DNA from: Odoribacter sp.
GTDB lineage: Bacteria > Bacteroidota > Bacteroidia > Bacteroidales > Marinifilaceae
DNA: 60,769 nucleotides
Direction: 5' to 3'
NCBI GenBank assembly: GCA_020024465.1
Contig: JAHHTT010000008.1
Span: 1-60,769, forward strand
Of this stretch, positions 59,889-60,769 are shown piece by piece (the stretch's first letter is position 1; every line of letters begins with the position of its first letter). The notes beneath the pieces are model-generated. The model searched no databases and was not told the origin of the DNA. It saw only the letters and a program-made list of their open reading frames with translations. The translations under genes and the position numbers were made by a program.

Positions 59889-60641
59889 ATGATTAGAAAT
59901 ATTTTATTGCTTTTTATACTTGGCGCATTGATGATGTCAACTGATATGCTTGCTTTTGCTAAGACTGCAAATGTACGATGTGTAGTTGGAGATACAGACA
60001 AAACAGTGGGAGGTGTTGTCGTGGATGAAGAAGGAAAGCCTTTGTATGGTGTGTCTGTCTTGATAATGGGTACTGCAATAGGTACGGTTTCGGATGAGCA
60101 GGGACATTTTGCGTTAAAAGCAGATAAGTCCGGGACATTGTGTTTCTCTTGTGTAGGGCGTGAAATGCAACAGGTTGTGTATGAACCTGGGGCTAAAAAT
60201 TTAAAAATTGTGATGCCGATGGAAAATCAAGAGTTGGACAGAATTGTGGTTGTTGGTTATATTCCTGAAATCAAGAAAGAAGAAGAAAAAAACAAGTCAT
60301 GTGGGATAGGTTCCGGAGAGGAGATATTTGCCGTTGTAGAAGAGATGCCTGAATTTCCGGAAGGAAATCTTTTGGAATATTTGGCCCGGCAGATAAAATA
60401 TCCGACAACGTCGCTTGAAAATAGAGAAGAGGGAATCGTATATGTTTCTTTTGTGATAGACCGTTCAGGAAAGGTGGTTGATACCAGAATTACAAAAGGA
60501 GCCAGTGTTTTATTGGATAAAGAAGCTTTACGCATTGTAAATGGAATGCCAGCCTGGAAGCCTGGTAAGCAGCGAGGTAAAGTTGTTAAGGTACAATATA
60601 CATTGCCTATTGAGTTTAAATTACAGGCTCAGGGCAAATAA
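59889..60641 (+). CDS. CarboxypepD-like domain plus TonB C-terminal domain protein
   Basis: A 250-residue protein with an N-terminal signal or anchor (about 4-24), a CarboxypepD-regulatory-like beta-sandwich (GGVVVDEEGKPLYGVSVLI, about 40-120), a charged linker, and a TonB C-terminal domain (about 165-245) with GIVYVSFVIDRSGKVVDTRI and NGMPAWKPGKQRGK. The Pro-rich linker of true TonB is missing, and the N-terminal domain resembles that found at the start of TonB receptors. It may be an auxiliary energy transducer or an envelope protein; no operon partner is seen before the window edge. Confidence 0.83.
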   Translation: MIRNILLLFILGALMMSTDMLAFAKTANVRCVVGDTDKTVGGVVVDEEGKPLYGVSVLIMGTAIGTVSDEQGHFALKADKSGTLCFSCVGREMQQVVYEPGAKNLKIVMPMENQELDRIVVVGYIPEIKKEEEKNKSCGIGSGEEIFAVVEEMPEFPEGNLLEYLARQIKYPTTSLENREEGIVYVSFVIDRSGKVVDTRITKGASVLLDKEALRIVNGMPAWKPGKQRGKVVKVQYTLPIEFKLQAQGK

Positions 60642-60769
60642 AACCATGTTGTCTGTTCTGTATATGTTTTGGCTGTATTGCGTTTGCTTTTTATGCTTTT
60701 CAGGACTTTCCTTATTTCAACGATTTTCGCTTATTCATATCTCTTGCTGTAATTAGGGAGTTGAGTATT
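60642..60769. other. Right edge, nothing firm
   Basis: 128 bp after the TonB_C gene with T-rich composition. A 36-codon hydrophobic frame (ATG 60646 to TAA 60756) is present but has no visible start signal; it may be chance. Confidence 0.3.

Noticed and set aside
60646..60756. 36-codon hydrophobic frame at the right edge
   Set aside because: Too short, T-rich by composition, and without promoter or start context; cannot be told from chance.

Overview
The window is a stretch of chromosome from a member of the Bacteroidota, most likely order Bacteroidales. The evidence is threefold. The promoters are of the phylum type (TTTG, 19-21 bp, TAnnTTTG). Shine-Dalgarno sequences are almost absent, with two striking exceptions. 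The gene content is lineage-typical: a NagB/PIG-L fusion, an S46 dipeptidyl-peptidase, a thioredoxin-fold protein of DUF4369 type, TonB-dependent transport, and a V-type ATPase with a DUF2764 gene. A family such as Odoribacteraceae is possible, but I cannot prove it from the sequence. No phage, insertion sequence or CRISPR array was seen; this looks like core and near-core genome.

Layout. 1-7045: the 3' end of an unrecognised gene, then two tandem GldA-like ATPase plus GldF/GldG-fusion permease modules. 7046-21612: a translation and transcription block holding rpsU, a tyrosine recombinase, hpf, tuf, tRNA-Trp, secE, nusG, rplKAJL and rpoBC. It closes with back-to-back terminators shared with a reverse-strand glycogen synthase-type glycosyltransferase. 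22681-26936: yraN, prfA, pyrF, a pyridoxamine kinase and a HAD phosphatase. 26944-29050, reverse strand: ExbD, ExbB and a LysR regulator. 29320-36872: the V-type ATPase operon E-DUF2764-A-B-D-I-K. 37063-38467: rsmI (reverse), two tRNA-Glu genes and rpsT. 38635-43524: radC, grpE, dnaJ, oxyR, gmhA and an inorganic pyrophosphatase. 43537-47107, reverse strand: a YifB/ComM-type ATPase, LpxH and a thioredoxin-fold lipoprotein. 47281-50463: a putative metal-handling cluster (Cys/His-rich membrane protein, TonB-dependent receptor, exported HMA protein). 50571-54708, reverse strand: a nucleotidyltransferase, the NagB/PIG-L fusion and a ROK regulator. 55021-56061: rlmN. 56270-59469: a DPP7-type peptidase and ilvE. 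59470-59888: a gene-free region with an odd imperfect inverted repeat. 59889-60641: a CarboxypepD-like/TonB_C hybrid.

How the genes work together. The rpsU-to-rpoC block makes ribosomal proteins, elongation factor and RNA polymerase. It also holds the most intriguing signal: near-perfect anti-SD complements in the rpsU leader and directly before hpf, in a phylum whose ribosomes normally hide the anti-SD with bS21. This suggests a bS21-sensing circuit linking rpsU with ribosome hibernation. The V-ATPase proteolipid carries the complete sodium-binding residue set known from Enterococcus hirae NtpK, so the enzyme probably moves sodium. GrpE, DnaJ and OxyR lie in tandem as a possible stress cluster, and DnaJ has lost one zinc-ligand cysteine. 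The peptidase and ilvE pair suggests peptide-fed branched-chain amino acid metabolism.
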